A stretch of DNA of 64,000 bases from Sedimentisphaera salicampi (lineage in GTDB: Bacteria; Planctomycetota; Phycisphaerae; Sedimentisphaerales; Sedimentisphaeraceae). The DNA lies in assembly GCF_002117005.1 (NCBI RefSeq), contig NZ_CP021023.1, positions 1,612,001 through 1,676,000 on the forward strand. The letters are read 5' to 3'. Each line of letters opens with the position of its first letter. The stretch's first letter is position 1. The position numbers and the translations under genes were made by a program. A model generated the notes under the pieces. It did no database searches. It was not told where the DNA came from and saw nothing but the letters and a program-made list of their open reading frames with translations. Positions 33,409 through 42,306 of the stretch are shown one piece after another.

Positions 33409-36400
33409 TTATTTATGAATCTCAACTTTCAAAGGATTTTTTATTCTTTCTTTAAGCTCGTTAATTTCTTCCTGCCACTGCTCTTCTGTTTCAATTCCCT
33501 GCTTTTCCCAGCCGAAGCCTGTATAGTAAACTATGGGTTTATCGGTGGGCTCAGTGATGATAAATGCATGGCTCTGATCGGGTTTATCAACCCTGATTTC
33601 CATAGTCTTTTCAGGCTGAGGCTCTGCAAGCACAGCTCCGGCGCCAAGATATGTGCCGTCAATCATCTCAGAGCAAAGGATGCTGGCTATTCCAAGCTCA
33701 GCGGAAGCCTTGCCGTTGTGCGTGGTAATCCCTACAGCAAACTGCTGAGAGCTTGCGTCTTCGCCGGAAAAAGAGCTTTCAATCTTCGTAAACCATGAAT
33801 TTAGATCAATGGTAAACCTTTTAATTTCCTTCAGGCTTTTTCCGTTTCTCTTCCACGAATCATCGTAGGTGAGCTCGAAGATTGAGCGAATCGGCCCGTT
33901 TGCAATGCGTTTGTATTCATCGTAAACGCTGGAATGAACTCGTCTGCCGTTTTCCCAGAGCGATAGGCCGCCGCAGCCGGCTGATGAGCCCACGTGATAC
34001 GGGTCGTAGCCCTCGCCGAAGTAGGAGTGATAGGTTCTGCCGTGCTGGGCGGTAAAATAGCGATTGTTTGTAGTGGGGTATTCAACCTCTTTGAGCCAGC
34101 AGTCGAAGCCGCTGTTTGCTCCTTCTTTTGCGAGCTTCGGGCCGTACGCCCTGAAACCGATCAGGTCATTTTCCCACATATAATCATCTTTTCTCTCAGG
34201 CACGTATCTGCTGTAAGTTCTTAGGTTTGGAAGAGTTATTTTAGCGTCTTTGATGATGAAGTATTTTTTGCTTTCGCCGGCATCAAGGCTGGCCTGAAAG
34301 AGAAACTCATCCATTTCCCCGTCGAGATCATTATCCACAAGCTGAGTCTGAGAGATTTTATAGTTTTCCGCCGAGATAACTCCCGCTTTGCTCAGATCTA
34401 TCCCTCTAATTTCGTCCGGATCAATGGAAACAGCCCCATAGCTCACATCAACATTCGCATAATTGGAAACCCGAAGCTCCTGGGCTTCAGAAATCTTCTC
34501 TTCAACGGCAATCTTATACACCTCGGAGCCTGCAAGAAGGAACGCGCCTACGCCGTAAACTTCTGTCTGCTCTTCGGTGATATTTCTTGGGTCTGCCCCG
34601 ATTGGCTGGGTGTATCCGAGCATACCATCTGAATGAACGTTGCTGCTGAGGCTGTTCCATCCTTTCATAATATGGGGCAGGTATTCTTCTCTCTCCAGCA
34701 GGCCGTGGTTTACGCCCCATGCGAGGGCGTATAAATAGAAGCCTGAGCCGCTGGATTCGGGCGTGCTGTATGTTTCAGGGTCAAGAAGGCTCGAATGCCA
34801 GAGACCGTCGGGCTGCTGGATTGAGGCAATCTTCCTGGCCATCTTCTTGTATAGATTTTCGAAGTAGCCGATTTGCGGGTGGTCTTTGCCGAGGTATTCC
34901 ATTGTGCGCACGAGGCCTCCCATTACCCAGCCATTCCCGCGAGACCAGAAGACCTTCTCGCCGTTTTTCTCTCTCTTGTCGAAGTAGCGGGAGTCTCGGT
35001 AGTAAAGATTTTCCTTCTTATCAAAGAGCTTTTCGGTGGTATATTTCCACTCCTCAATCATAAAGTTTTCGTATTTCTTTTCGCCTGTAATAGCTGCCAT
35101 CTTCGCCCAAACAGGCGGGGCCATAAACAGCGCATCGCACCAGCTCCATCTCTCCTGAGTTTTTCCGCTGAACGGAACGATCTCAACATCTGAGCGATTC
35201 TTGAGGATCCAGTCGAGCCTTTGGCGGGTTTTCTCAATCATCTTTTTCTCGCGGTATTTCTCATAAAGCTTAAGATACATCTGGCATACGGTAAAATCAT
35301 CGGCGTGATACTTTCTCCGGTGGGGAGCCCAGTTGTTTCTCTCGCCCATCTCTATCAGATAATCAAAATATTTATCGTCTGCGGCCATTTCCGCCCATTC
35401 TGTCATACCTGCGTAAAGAGCGCCGTGTGTCCAGTCGGCGGTGTGATGGCGGGAGGGATTTTTAATCTGCCAATCTGCAACGCGCCTCATATAGTTTCGA
35501 ACAGACCTTGCAGAAGGCTTTTCAGCCGAGAGGTTTCTTTCATCTCTTAAAACATCAATCTTTATTGCTGCATTGAATTTTGTGTAATGTTGGTAGTAAT
35601 GTATCTGCTCCCACATAAGGGCGGGCCCGTCTTCGGGGTGATTGCGGATAACGTACGGACGGACATTCCCGTAGGCCGAGTTTTCGGTAACCGATTCGGT
35701 ATTCCATGTTTTACCCAAATTTTCTGTCTCATAGCGATATATCTCGAGATTTCCGTTAATCCGCCTTTTTGAGAGGTAAACCACATTCGGATTAGAATGG
35801 TCGAGGGCAATTCCGGGGGAGTAATGCGGCTCCCGCTCTTTCTTGCCCTTCGGTGTCTGCGGGAACCATTTGCCTGCATCGCAGATCTTATTGTCAACCC
35901 ATTTGCTGCCGTCCCAGCGGGCATAATGGTATCTGTGGTCTGTTTCTTCGGGCATACGGGCGTAAACAATTACCGGATTGCCACTGCTGTCCAGAGCTAC
36001 ATCCCAGTTCCAGCCTCTGCCCTTTTGCTTATCTGCCTTGTAAACAACGCTTGCCTTTGATTTTTCAATAGGCAGATTTTCTATAGAGCCTATTTTCTTA
36101 TCCTCGGCGTTGTAGAAGTTTCCAGCCTTGTAATACATATAGTAAATGCTGTTCTCCGGCCACTGCCTTGGGTGGCCGTCGGTGAAGACGAAGTGGATTT
36201 CGTCCTTTCCATTTGAAGCTATTTTAGTGTAAGGCCGGACATTTCTGCCGTGTTCAGGGTGAGGGCCGCTTTTGAAAAGCTGCTCCGGCTTGCTCCAAGT
36301 TTTAACGTTATAAACATCATCATTGTAAGAAACTGTAGGCTCGTAGTTTATGCCTCTCCAGAACATATACACCCTGTTATCCTCTTCTGAGAGCATATAG

Positions 36401-36837
36401 GGATTCGGGTATGTTATTCCCCTGTTTTCCGGATGGTTGAAATTCTTGATTTCCTGCTCGACATCCCAAACGCTTATATCTTCCGGCCTGTGAGTTACCC
36501 GCATATACATCGGGCCTCCGCCGTGCTTTGTGTAGAACATGGCAATCTTTCCGGAAGGGGTAATAAGCACTGAGGGGTTGTTGTGGTCGTCCTTTTGGAA
36601 TTTCGGGTGCAGGTTGTAAGTGTCTGTAATGCCGGATTCGATGTTATATTTGCCGGCAAATATTGAGCCGTCTCCAGACACCCAGCCGGTATAGACATTG
36701 CCGTTATAGCATACTCCTCGAGGATCGCCGAACCAGCACCAGCCGCCGCTGCCGCTTACGCTCACATAATCCTGAGAGCTCGCTGCAATAGAGAACCCTG
36801 AAATAAAAACAAACAAAAAGATAGTTAGCTGTCTCAT
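33409..36837 (-). CDS. BNR_4 propeller / GH105 / DUF4861 fusion, polysaccharide-degrading
   Basis: About 1142 residues from the ATG at 36837 (GGTGG upstream; a GTG at 36846 would add three). Signal peptide; BNR_4-like seven-blade propeller (about 22-430, GSGGWCWFGDPR, DDHNNPSV, TKHGGG), a fold shared with PL24/PL25 ulvan lyases; GH105/GH88 barrel (about 440-790) with WSWCDALFMAPPVW, catalytic Asp near 568, and SRGNGWVMGGL; then a C-terminal DUF4861-like sandwich (about 800-1130). GH105 removes the unsaturated uronate that a lyase leaves, so the polypeptide may both cut the chain and trim the product. The lyase activity of the first domain is an inference; it might only bind glycan. Own promoter at 37005-37032. 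Confidence 0.82.
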   Translation of the reverse strand: MRQLTIFLFVFISGFSIAASSQDYVSVSGSGGWCWFGDPRGVCYNGNVYTGWVSGDGSIFAGKYNIESGITDTYNLHPKFQKDDHNNPSVLITPSGKIAMFYTKHGGGPMYMRVTHRPEDISVWDVEQEIKNFNHPENRGITYPNPYMLSEEDNRVYMFWRGINYEPTVSYNDDVYNVKTWSKPEQLFKSGPHPEHGRNVRPYTKIASNGKDEIHFVFTDGHPRQWPENSIYYMYYKAGNFYNAEDKKIGSIENLPIEKSKASVVYKADKQKGRGWNWDVALDSSGNPVIVYARMPEETDHRYHYARWDGSKWVDNKICDAGKWFPQTPKGKKEREPHYSPGIALDHSNPNVVYLSKRRINGNLEIYRYETENLGKTWNTESVTENSAYGNVRPYVIRNHPEDGPALMWEQIHYYQHYTKFNAAIKIDVLRDERNLSAEKPSARSVRNYMRRVADWQIKNPSRHHTADWTHGALYAGMTEWAEMAADDKYFDYLIEMGERNNWAPHRRKYHADDFTVCQMYLKLYEKYREKKMIEKTRQRLDWILKNRSDVEIVPFSGKTQERWSWCDALFMAPPVWAKMAAITGEKKYENFMIEEWKYTTEKLFDKKENLYYRDSRYFDKREKNGEKVFWSRGNGWVMGGLVRTMEYLGKDHPQIGYFENLYKKMARKIASIQQPDGLWHSSLLDPETYSTPESSGSGFYLYALAWGVNHGLLEREEYLPHIMKGWNSLSSNVHSDGMLGYTQPIGADPRNITEEQTEVYGVGAFLLAGSEVYKIAVEEKISEAQELRVSNYANVDVSYGAVSIDPDEIRGIDLSKAGVISAENYKISQTQLVDNDLDGEMDEFLFQASLDAGESKKYFIIKDAKITLPNLRTYSRYVPERKDDYMWENDLIGFRAYGPKLAKEGANSGFDCWLKEVEYPTTNNRYFTAQHGRTYHSYFGEGYDPYHVGSSAGCGGLSLWENGRRVHSSVYDEYKRIANGPIRSIFELTYDDSWKRNGKSLKEIKRFTIDLNSWFTKIESSFSGEDASSQQFAVGITTHNGKASAELGIASILCSEMIDGTYLGAGAVLAEPQPEKTMEIRVDKPDQSHAFIITEPTDKPIVYYTGFGWEKQGIETEEQWQEEINELKERIKNPLKVEIHK

Positions 36838-36877
36838 TTCTTCCACCCTTTAAAAAAATGTAATTTATTAACTGCAA

Positions 36878-36896
36878 CGGAAGGCTTTAGCTTCCG
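36878..36896. other. Small hairpin in the leader of the fusion gene
   Basis: 6-bp stem CGGAAG / CTTCCG, about 40 bases upstream of the start of the BNR_4-GH105 gene. Possible 5' stabiliser; weak evidence. Confidence 0.35.
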
Positions 36897-37004
36897 GCTT
36901 TTACTTTCTCTGAAATGGTCTGTTCTTGACATACAAGCCTATTCCTGCGGTCATATAAAACCGAGCTATTATTCATATATGAACTTTGTTGTTATATATT
37001 GAAT

Positions 37005-37032
37005 ATTTTAGCAGATGATTTTCAATTGTCAA
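37005..37032 (-). promoter_or_regulatory. Promoter of the BNR_4-GH105 gene
   Basis: Minus-strand consensus TTGACA (37032-37027), 16-base spacer, TAAAAT (37010-37005); predicted leader about 155 bases. Sits just after the terminator of the sulfatase array. Confidence 0.65.
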
Positions 37033-37046
37033 AAGAGAAAACCGGC

Positions 37047-37080
37047 AAAAAAAAAGCAGCCGCCTGTGAAAGCAGCTGCT
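37047..37080 (-). terminator. Terminator of the three-sulfatase operon
   Basis: Stem AGCAGC / GCTGCT with a long T tract on the minus strand, 24 bases past the stop at 37104. Confidence 0.65.
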
Positions 37081-37103
37081 ATGTATCTAACTGTTATTCA
37101 AAT

Positions 37104-38567
37104 TCAGCCTTTATGCCTCGGGTTTTGCATAGGCATCTTTGCATCCACCTCTTTTCGCCAGTCAACGAGCATTTTATGCAGCTCTTTTGCTTTGCTGGGC
37201 ATTTTATCAGCGAGGTCGTTTTTCTCGCCGATATCTTCTTTGAGGTTGAAAAGCTCAAGCTTTCCGCTCTCGAACCATTCGATGAGTTTGTAGTCGCCGC
37301 AGCGAACCGCTGAGGAAGGCGAACCGCCCTGATTTCCATAATGGGGATAGTGCCAGAAGATTGCTTTGCGCTCAAGCTTTTTCTCGCCCTTGAGAAGAGG
37401 TACAAAGCTAACGCCGTCAACGTGCTGCCGGGGCTGCAGGGGCAGGCCGGCTATCTCAAGAAGCGTGGGGTAGAAGTCCGTGCTGGTAACTGGGAAATCG
37501 CAAACAGACCCGGGCTCTGTAACTCCCGGCCATACTACAAACATCGGCTCTCTGATCCCGCCTTCATACATCCAGCCCTTTCCGCATTTGAGCGGGAGAT
37601 TGCAGGTTGGGCGTCCTTCGGAGGTGGAGAGCCCCCCGTTATCGCTCATAAAAACGAACACAGTGTCTTCGTAGAGCCCTTCTTCCTTTAGAGCCTCCAC
37701 AACTTTGCCCACAGAATTATCCATCGCCTCAATCATGCCGGCATACACTTCATGTTCCTGAACTCCTCTGACTCTTCTTCCGCTCTGGGTAATCCATTCG
37801 TTGGAAATTCCCATATTCTTTTTCTTCTCTTTGTATTTCTTCTTGAGCACCTGCTTTGTCTGAAGGGGCGTATGGACAGAGTACATTGAGAAATAGAGAA
37901 GGAAGGGATTGCCTTTCTGGTCTTTGCGCACCAGCTTTGCTGCTTCTTTCCGCAGCCTTTCGGGCAGATATTCCCCCTTGGGAGCTGGAAGGTCGTTCAC
38001 TTTAGTGTAAGGGGCGAAATAGCTTCCCGGATTGCCGGCATGGCCTCCGCCAACGTTCACATCAAACCCTTGGTCTTCCGGCCAGAAGCCCTCAGGGCCG
38101 AGATGCCATTTACCGAGGAAGTATGTGTTGTAGCCGTTTTCATCAAACGCCTCTGCCATAGTCTTTTCTTCAAGCGGGAGACGCTCTTTGTACTCTGCGG
38201 GCAGGAGAGGCTTGTTTCTTGTCCAGTGCCTCTGAACATTGTAAGGCTGCGGGGCTCCGAACCAGTCTGTGGTATTGAGCCTTGCCGGATACTTGCCGGA
38301 CATAATGCTCGCCCTTGTGGGAGAACATACAGGGCAGGCGGCATAGGCATCTGTGAATTTCATTCCTCTTTTGCAGAGGGCATCTATGTGAGGTGTCTCG
38401 TAAAACTCGCTTCCGAAACAGCTTAAGTCTGTCCAGCCGAGATCGTCTATCAGGAAGAAAACAATATTAGGCTTTTTGGCAGGCTTTGCGAATAAGTTTC
38501 CGCTGCCAAGGCCGGCAAGTGAAACCGCCGCAACGCCGGCAGATTTGAGAAAAACTCGTCTTTGCAT
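37104..38567 (-). CDS. Sulfatase, third of a tandem array
   Basis: 487 residues. RRVFLKSAG Tat-like leader, metal pair in LIDDLGWTD (41-42), active-site CSPTRASIMSGKY with Cys81 to become formylglycine, and VFMSDNGGLSTSEG further on. Same family as the two genes upstream but more divergent, with 29 bases to its neighbour. Removes sulfate esters from a polysaccharide or oligosaccharide; the array suggests several sulfate positions. Periplasmic or secreted. Confidence 0.92.
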   Translation of the reverse strand: MQRRVFLKSAGVAAVSLAGLGSGNLFAKPAKKPNIVFFLIDDLGWTDLSCFGSEFYETPHIDALCKRGMKFTDAYAACPVCSPTRASIMSGKYPARLNTTDWFGAPQPYNVQRHWTRNKPLLPAEYKERLPLEEKTMAEAFDENGYNTYFLGKWHLGPEGFWPEDQGFDVNVGGGHAGNPGSYFAPYTKVNDLPAPKGEYLPERLRKEAAKLVRKDQKGNPFLLYFSMYSVHTPLQTKQVLKKKYKEKKKNMGISNEWITQSGRRVRGVQEHEVYAGMIEAMDNSVGKVVEALKEEGLYEDTVFVFMSDNGGLSTSEGRPTCNLPLKCGKGWMYEGGIREPMFVVWPGVTEPGSVCDFPVTSTDFYPTLLEIAGLPLQPRQHVDGVSFVPLLKGEKKLERKAIFWHYPHYGNQGGSPSSAVRCGDYKLIEWFESGKLELFNLKEDIGEKNDLADKMPSKAKELHKMLVDWRKEVDAKMPMQNPRHKG

Positions 38568-38596
38568 TGTAATGCTCCTTTATTTGAATATCATTA

Positions 38597-40066
38597 TTAC
38601 TGCTTATAACCCGGATTCAGCTGCGGCATTTCAGCATCAACTTCTTTGAACCAATTTAACAGCTTATTAAACAATCTGTCAGTGATTTCAGGCTTTTTAT
38701 CTGCAAGGTTGTTCTTTTCTCCAATATCCTCTCTGAGATTGAATAATTCCTTCCGGCCGTCTTCATACCACAAGATCAGTTTCCACTCATTTTCGCGAAT
38801 TGCAGAAGCGGGCGAACCTCCCTGAGGGCTGTAATGCGGGTAGTGCCAGAAAATCGGGCCGCGGTCCATATTTTCTCCCTTAAGCAGAGGCACCAAACTT
38901 TTGCCGTCCTTATGCTGTTCAGGACGGGCAGGCAAACCCGCCATTTCGAGAATTGTTGGATAGAAATCATTGCTTATCACCGGTTCCTTGCAAACCTTTC
39001 CGGGCTCTGCTTCGCCCGGCCATTTGATTATCATCGGTTCACGAATCCCGCCTTCGTAAATCCAGCCTTTCCCTGCGCGCAGGGGCAGGTTGGAGGTCGG
39101 TCCTGGGTCGGCAGTAGAACACCCGCCGTTGTCCGACATTAAAAAGACGATCGTATTTTCATCCAGCCCCAACTTCTTTAAATTCTCAAGAACCTTGCCG
39201 CAAGCCAAGTCCATAGATTCAACCATACCGGCATACACTGCATGCTCCTGGGTGAGACGGGCTTTGTATTCACCCTCTTTGCCCCACTTGGTTTCAATGC
39301 CCATCTTAGCCCTCTTTTTTCTGTACTTTTCGGTTAAGTCTTCACGGGTAACGAGGGGGACATGTACAGAATAGAAAGACAGATATGCCATAAACGACTT
39401 GTCTTTGTTTTCTTTCATAAACTTGACTGTTTCATCTGCCAGCCGGTCAGGCAAATGCTCGCCTTCCGGGCCATCCTCAAGACGCGGATTGCCGTATGGG
39501 ACAAAATATTTTCCTGGCCCGTATGGTCCGCCTAAACGCCAACCGCCTTTGTTTATGTCAAACCCCTGATGTTCCGGCCAGTAATCTGCCGTTTCGCCCA
39601 AATGCCATTTTCCAGCAAAGAACGTAGAGTAGCCATTTTGTTTTAAAGCCTCAGCCACTGTCAGCTCATCTAAAGGCATATTGTGCTTAGATGCTGCAGT
39701 TAAGATCGGCTTATTCACCGCCCAGTGCCTGTTAATTTTGTAAGGCTGAGGTGAGCCGAACCAGTCTGTGGTGTCCATCCTTGCAGGATACTTTCCTGTC
39801 ATTATGCTTGCCCTTGTGGGGGAACATACCGGAGCGGCCGCATAGGCATCTGTAAATTTTATCCCTTCTCCACACAGAGCATCTATGTTAGGCGTTTCGT
39901 AAAATTCGCTTCCAAAACAGCCTAAATCTTTCCAGCCGAGATCATCTATAAGCAGGAATAGGAAATTAGGCTTTTTTGCAGGCTTTGCTAATAAGCTTCC
40001 GCTGCCAAGGCCGGCAAGTGAAACCGCTGCAAGGCCGGCAGACTTGAAAAAAGTACGTCTTTGCAT
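38597..40066 (-). CDS. Sulfatase, second of a tandem array
   Basis: 489 residues. RRTFFKSAG leader, LIDDLGWKD metal site, CSPTRASIMTGKY with Cys81, FLMSDNGG near residue 310. The 3' part (about 38597-39070) is nearly identical at DNA level to that of the next gene (40090-40565), while the middle differs clearly, including the loop after IKFTDAYAAAPV and the region around residues 95-320. This is the pattern of recent duplication or gene conversion with diversification of the substrate-contact regions. Confidence 0.92.
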   Translation of the reverse strand: MQRRTFFKSAGLAAVSLAGLGSGSLLAKPAKKPNFLFLLIDDLGWKDLGCFGSEFYETPNIDALCGEGIKFTDAYAAAPVCSPTRASIMTGKYPARMDTTDWFGSPQPYKINRHWAVNKPILTAASKHNMPLDELTVAEALKQNGYSTFFAGKWHLGETADYWPEHQGFDINKGGWRLGGPYGPGKYFVPYGNPRLEDGPEGEHLPDRLADETVKFMKENKDKSFMAYLSFYSVHVPLVTREDLTEKYRKKRAKMGIETKWGKEGEYKARLTQEHAVYAGMVESMDLACGKVLENLKKLGLDENTIVFLMSDNGGCSTADPGPTSNLPLRAGKGWIYEGGIREPMIIKWPGEAEPGKVCKEPVISNDFYPTILEMAGLPARPEQHKDGKSLVPLLKGENMDRGPIFWHYPHYSPQGGSPASAIRENEWKLILWYEDGRKELFNLREDIGEKNNLADKKPEITDRLFNKLLNWFKEVDAEMPQLNPGYKQ

Positions 40067-40089
40067 TATGTTTATCCTTTATTTGAGCA

Positions 40090-41562
40090 TTATTGCTTAT
40101 AACCCGGATTCAGCTGCGGCATCTCAGCATCAACTTCTTTGAACCAATTTAACAGCTTATTAAATAATCTTTCAGTGATTTCAGGCTTTTTATCTGCAAG
40201 GTTGTTCTTTTCTCCAATATCCTCTCTGAGATTGAATAATTCCTTCCGGCTGTCTTCATACCACAAGATCAGTTTCCACTCATTTTCGCGAATTGCAGAA
40301 GCAGGTGAGCATCCTTGAGGACTGTAATGCGGGTAGTGCCAGAAAATCGGGCCGCGGTCCATATTTTCTCCCTTAAGCAGAGGCACCAAACTCTTGCCGT
40401 CCTTATGCTGTTCAGGACGGGCAGGCAAACCCGCCATTTCGAGAATTGTTGGATAGAAATCAGTGCTTATTACCGGCTTCTTGCAAACCTTTCCGGGCTC
40501 TGCTTCGCCCGGCCATTTGATTATCATCGGTTCACGAATCCCGCCTTCGTAAATCCAGCCTTTCCCCCCTCGCAGAGGGATATTAGAGGTAGGATGCCAT
40601 TTAGCCGTGGAGAGGCCTCCATTGTCCGACATAAAGAAGACGATAGTGTTATCATCTATATTCATCTCTTTAAGTTTATCAAGCACCTTGCCGCAAGCAG
40701 TATCCATTGCCTCAACCATGCCGGCATAAACAGCGTGGTCTTGGGTCAGCCGAATGTTGCGATTTCTGTCGCTTCCATATTCTGTTTTCAATCCAAGAGC
40801 CTTTCGCTTCTTTTCGTACTTTTCCTTCAGATCCTCTCGGGCCATCAAAGGGGTATGTACAGAATAGAAAGAAAGAAACGCAAGGAAGGGATTCTTCTTG
40901 TTAGATTGGATAAATTCTATGGTTTCATCCGCCAGCCGGTCAGGCAAATGTTCGCCTTCGGGTCCGTCTTCCAGTCTTGGGTTATCGTAAGGCGGGAAAT
41001 ATCCATCACCTTTCGGCGCTCCAACTTCCCATCCACCTTTATTTATATCAAACCCCTGATGTTCCGGCCAGTAACGCTGCTCTGCCCCCAAATGCCATTT
41101 TCCAGCAAAGAACGTAGAGTAGCCAGATTGGTTGAGAGCCTCAGCAACAGTAAGCTCGCTCAAAGGCAGAGACTCCTTAAAGTCAGCAGTTAAAAGAGGT
41201 TTATTAACCGCCCATCTGTATTTTTCAAGCGGCACTTCCCCACCCGGACCGCCAAACCATTCGGTTGTATCAAGGCGAGCGGGATACTTTCCCGACATTA
41301 TGCTCGCCCTTGTGGGGGAACATACCGGAGCAGCTGCATAGGCATCTGTGAATTTAATTCCTTCTCCGCACAGAGCATCTATGTTCGGTGTTTCGTAGAA
41401 ATCGCTTCCAAAACAGCCTAAATCTTTCCACCCGAGATCGTCTATAAGCAGAAAAAGGAAATTAGGCTTTTTTGCGGGCTTTGCTAATAAGTTTCCGCTG
41501 CCAAGGCCGGCAAGTGAAACCGCTGCAAGGCCTGCAGACTTGAAAAAGGTACGTCTTTGCAT
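40090..41562 (-). CDS. Sulfatase, first of a tandem array
   Basis: 490 residues. RRTFFKSAG leader, LIDDLGWKD, CSPTRASIMSGKY with Cys81, FFMSDNGGLSTAK. Heads the operon of three sulfatases, read from the promoter at 41602-41630. The last 160 residues match the downstream gene almost exactly. Likely S1 family; sulfated sugar target not predictable from sequence. Cofactor formation needs an external formylglycine-generating system. Confidence 0.92.
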   Translation of the reverse strand: MQRRTFFKSAGLAAVSLAGLGSGNLLAKPAKKPNFLFLLIDDLGWKDLGCFGSDFYETPNIDALCGEGIKFTDAYAAAPVCSPTRASIMSGKYPARLDTTEWFGGPGGEVPLEKYRWAVNKPLLTADFKESLPLSELTVAEALNQSGYSTFFAGKWHLGAEQRYWPEHQGFDINKGGWEVGAPKGDGYFPPYDNPRLEDGPEGEHLPDRLADETIEFIQSNKKNPFLAFLSFYSVHTPLMAREDLKEKYEKKRKALGLKTEYGSDRNRNIRLTQDHAVYAGMVEAMDTACGKVLDKLKEMNIDDNTIVFFMSDNGGLSTAKWHPTSNIPLRGGKGWIYEGGIREPMIIKWPGEAEPGKVCKKPVISTDFYPTILEMAGLPARPEQHKDGKSLVPLLKGENMDRGPIFWHYPHYSPQGCSPASAIRENEWKLILWYEDSRKELFNLREDIGEKNNLADKKPEITERLFNKLLNWFKEVDAEMPQLNPGYKQ

Positions 41563-41601
41563 TGTGATTATCCCTATGAAATAATAATTTTTAAATAACC
41601 A

Positions 41602-41630
41602 ATTTTAAGATTATGTGCCTTGTGGTTCAA
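41602..41630 (-). promoter_or_regulatory. Promoter of the three-sulfatase operon
   Basis: Minus-strand TTGAAC (41630-41625), 17-base spacer, TAAAAT (41607-41602); start predicted near 41595, about 33 bases before the ATG. Confidence 0.6.
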
Positions 41631-41950
41631 TATTTATATCCTGAAAAGCAATGGATTTTCCGGCAAATCCATATTTCATTCAGAAACCTCAAAAAACTAA
41701 TTCTTTCTATAGTTCTAATTGTATATCCTGAGAGCACCAAAAAAAATGACAAATTACGTAAAATAGTTGGCTATATACGACACGCATTTGCTGTTCTGTT
41801 CCATTTTTCTCATTAGGCTGATAGTATTTAAGATGTGTGCGACAATTTTTTATTCAAAAATTCGCAAAAACCACCCTGCCGGTGTTTTTATATTTTGCTT
41901 TTTTAATTTCATTAAAATTTGATTAAATTCCAAAATCGGCCGAATAAGTA

Positions 41951-41979
41951 TTGACTTTTCACAATAATATCACTTTAAT
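41951..41979 (+). promoter_or_regulatory. Promoter of the oadGAB operon
   Basis: TTGACT (41951-41956), 17-base spacer, TTTAAT (41974-41979); leader of about 80 bases before the GTG of oadG. Confidence 0.6.
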
Positions 41980-42064
41980 ACCACGGAATTTAAAAATACG
42001 GGGAATGTGCGCTTGCGCATTTTTTATATATATATTATGCTTTAGATAAGATAAGGGGAATTCT

Positions 42065-42277
42065 GTGAATCTCATAGGCGAAGGATTTATCTTTATGCTC
42101 GTCGGGATGGGGATGGTTTTTATATTCCTTGTTCTGATGATTTTAGTAATGAACTTATCAGCAGGTGTTATCAGCCGGTTCTTCCCGGAGAAGGCCGCTG
42201 AAGAGAGCTCTGCTGGAAGCGTAAACGAAAAATCGAAACTGGCAGCTGTAATTGCTATAGCAAAGTCAAGGCAATAA
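42065..42277 (+). CDS. oadG: Oxaloacetate decarboxylase gamma-like subunit
   Basis: 70 residues. One hydrophobic N-terminal helix (about 8-33, MLVGMGMVFIFLVLMILV) followed by a polar, Lys/Glu-rich tail ending VIAIAKSRQ, the normal layout of OadG, which holds the alpha and beta subunits together at the membrane. GTG start preceded by AAGGGGAA. First gene of the operon, 29 bases before oadA. Confidence 0.85.
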   Translation: MNLIGEGFIFMLVGMGMVFIFLVLMILVMNLSAGVISRFFPEKAAEESSAGSVNEKSKLAAVIAIAKSRQ

Positions 42278-42306
42278 CTTTAAGAAAGGTACAGGAAAGC
42301 AATAAA

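Larger units (their letters stand above)
41563..42064. other. Divergent regulatory region, sulfatases / oad operon
   Basis: About 500 bases, no gene called. Contains the sulfatase promoter (41602-41630, minus strand), the oad promoter (41951-41979, plus strand) and otherwise AT-rich DNA. A 67-codon frame at 41613-41816 lacks a ribosome site. Confidence 0.5.

Noticed and set aside
41613-41816. 67-codon frame opposite the sulfatase promoter
   Set aside because: No ribosome site, hydrophobic only by AT bias, overlaps the promoter of the sulfatase operon.
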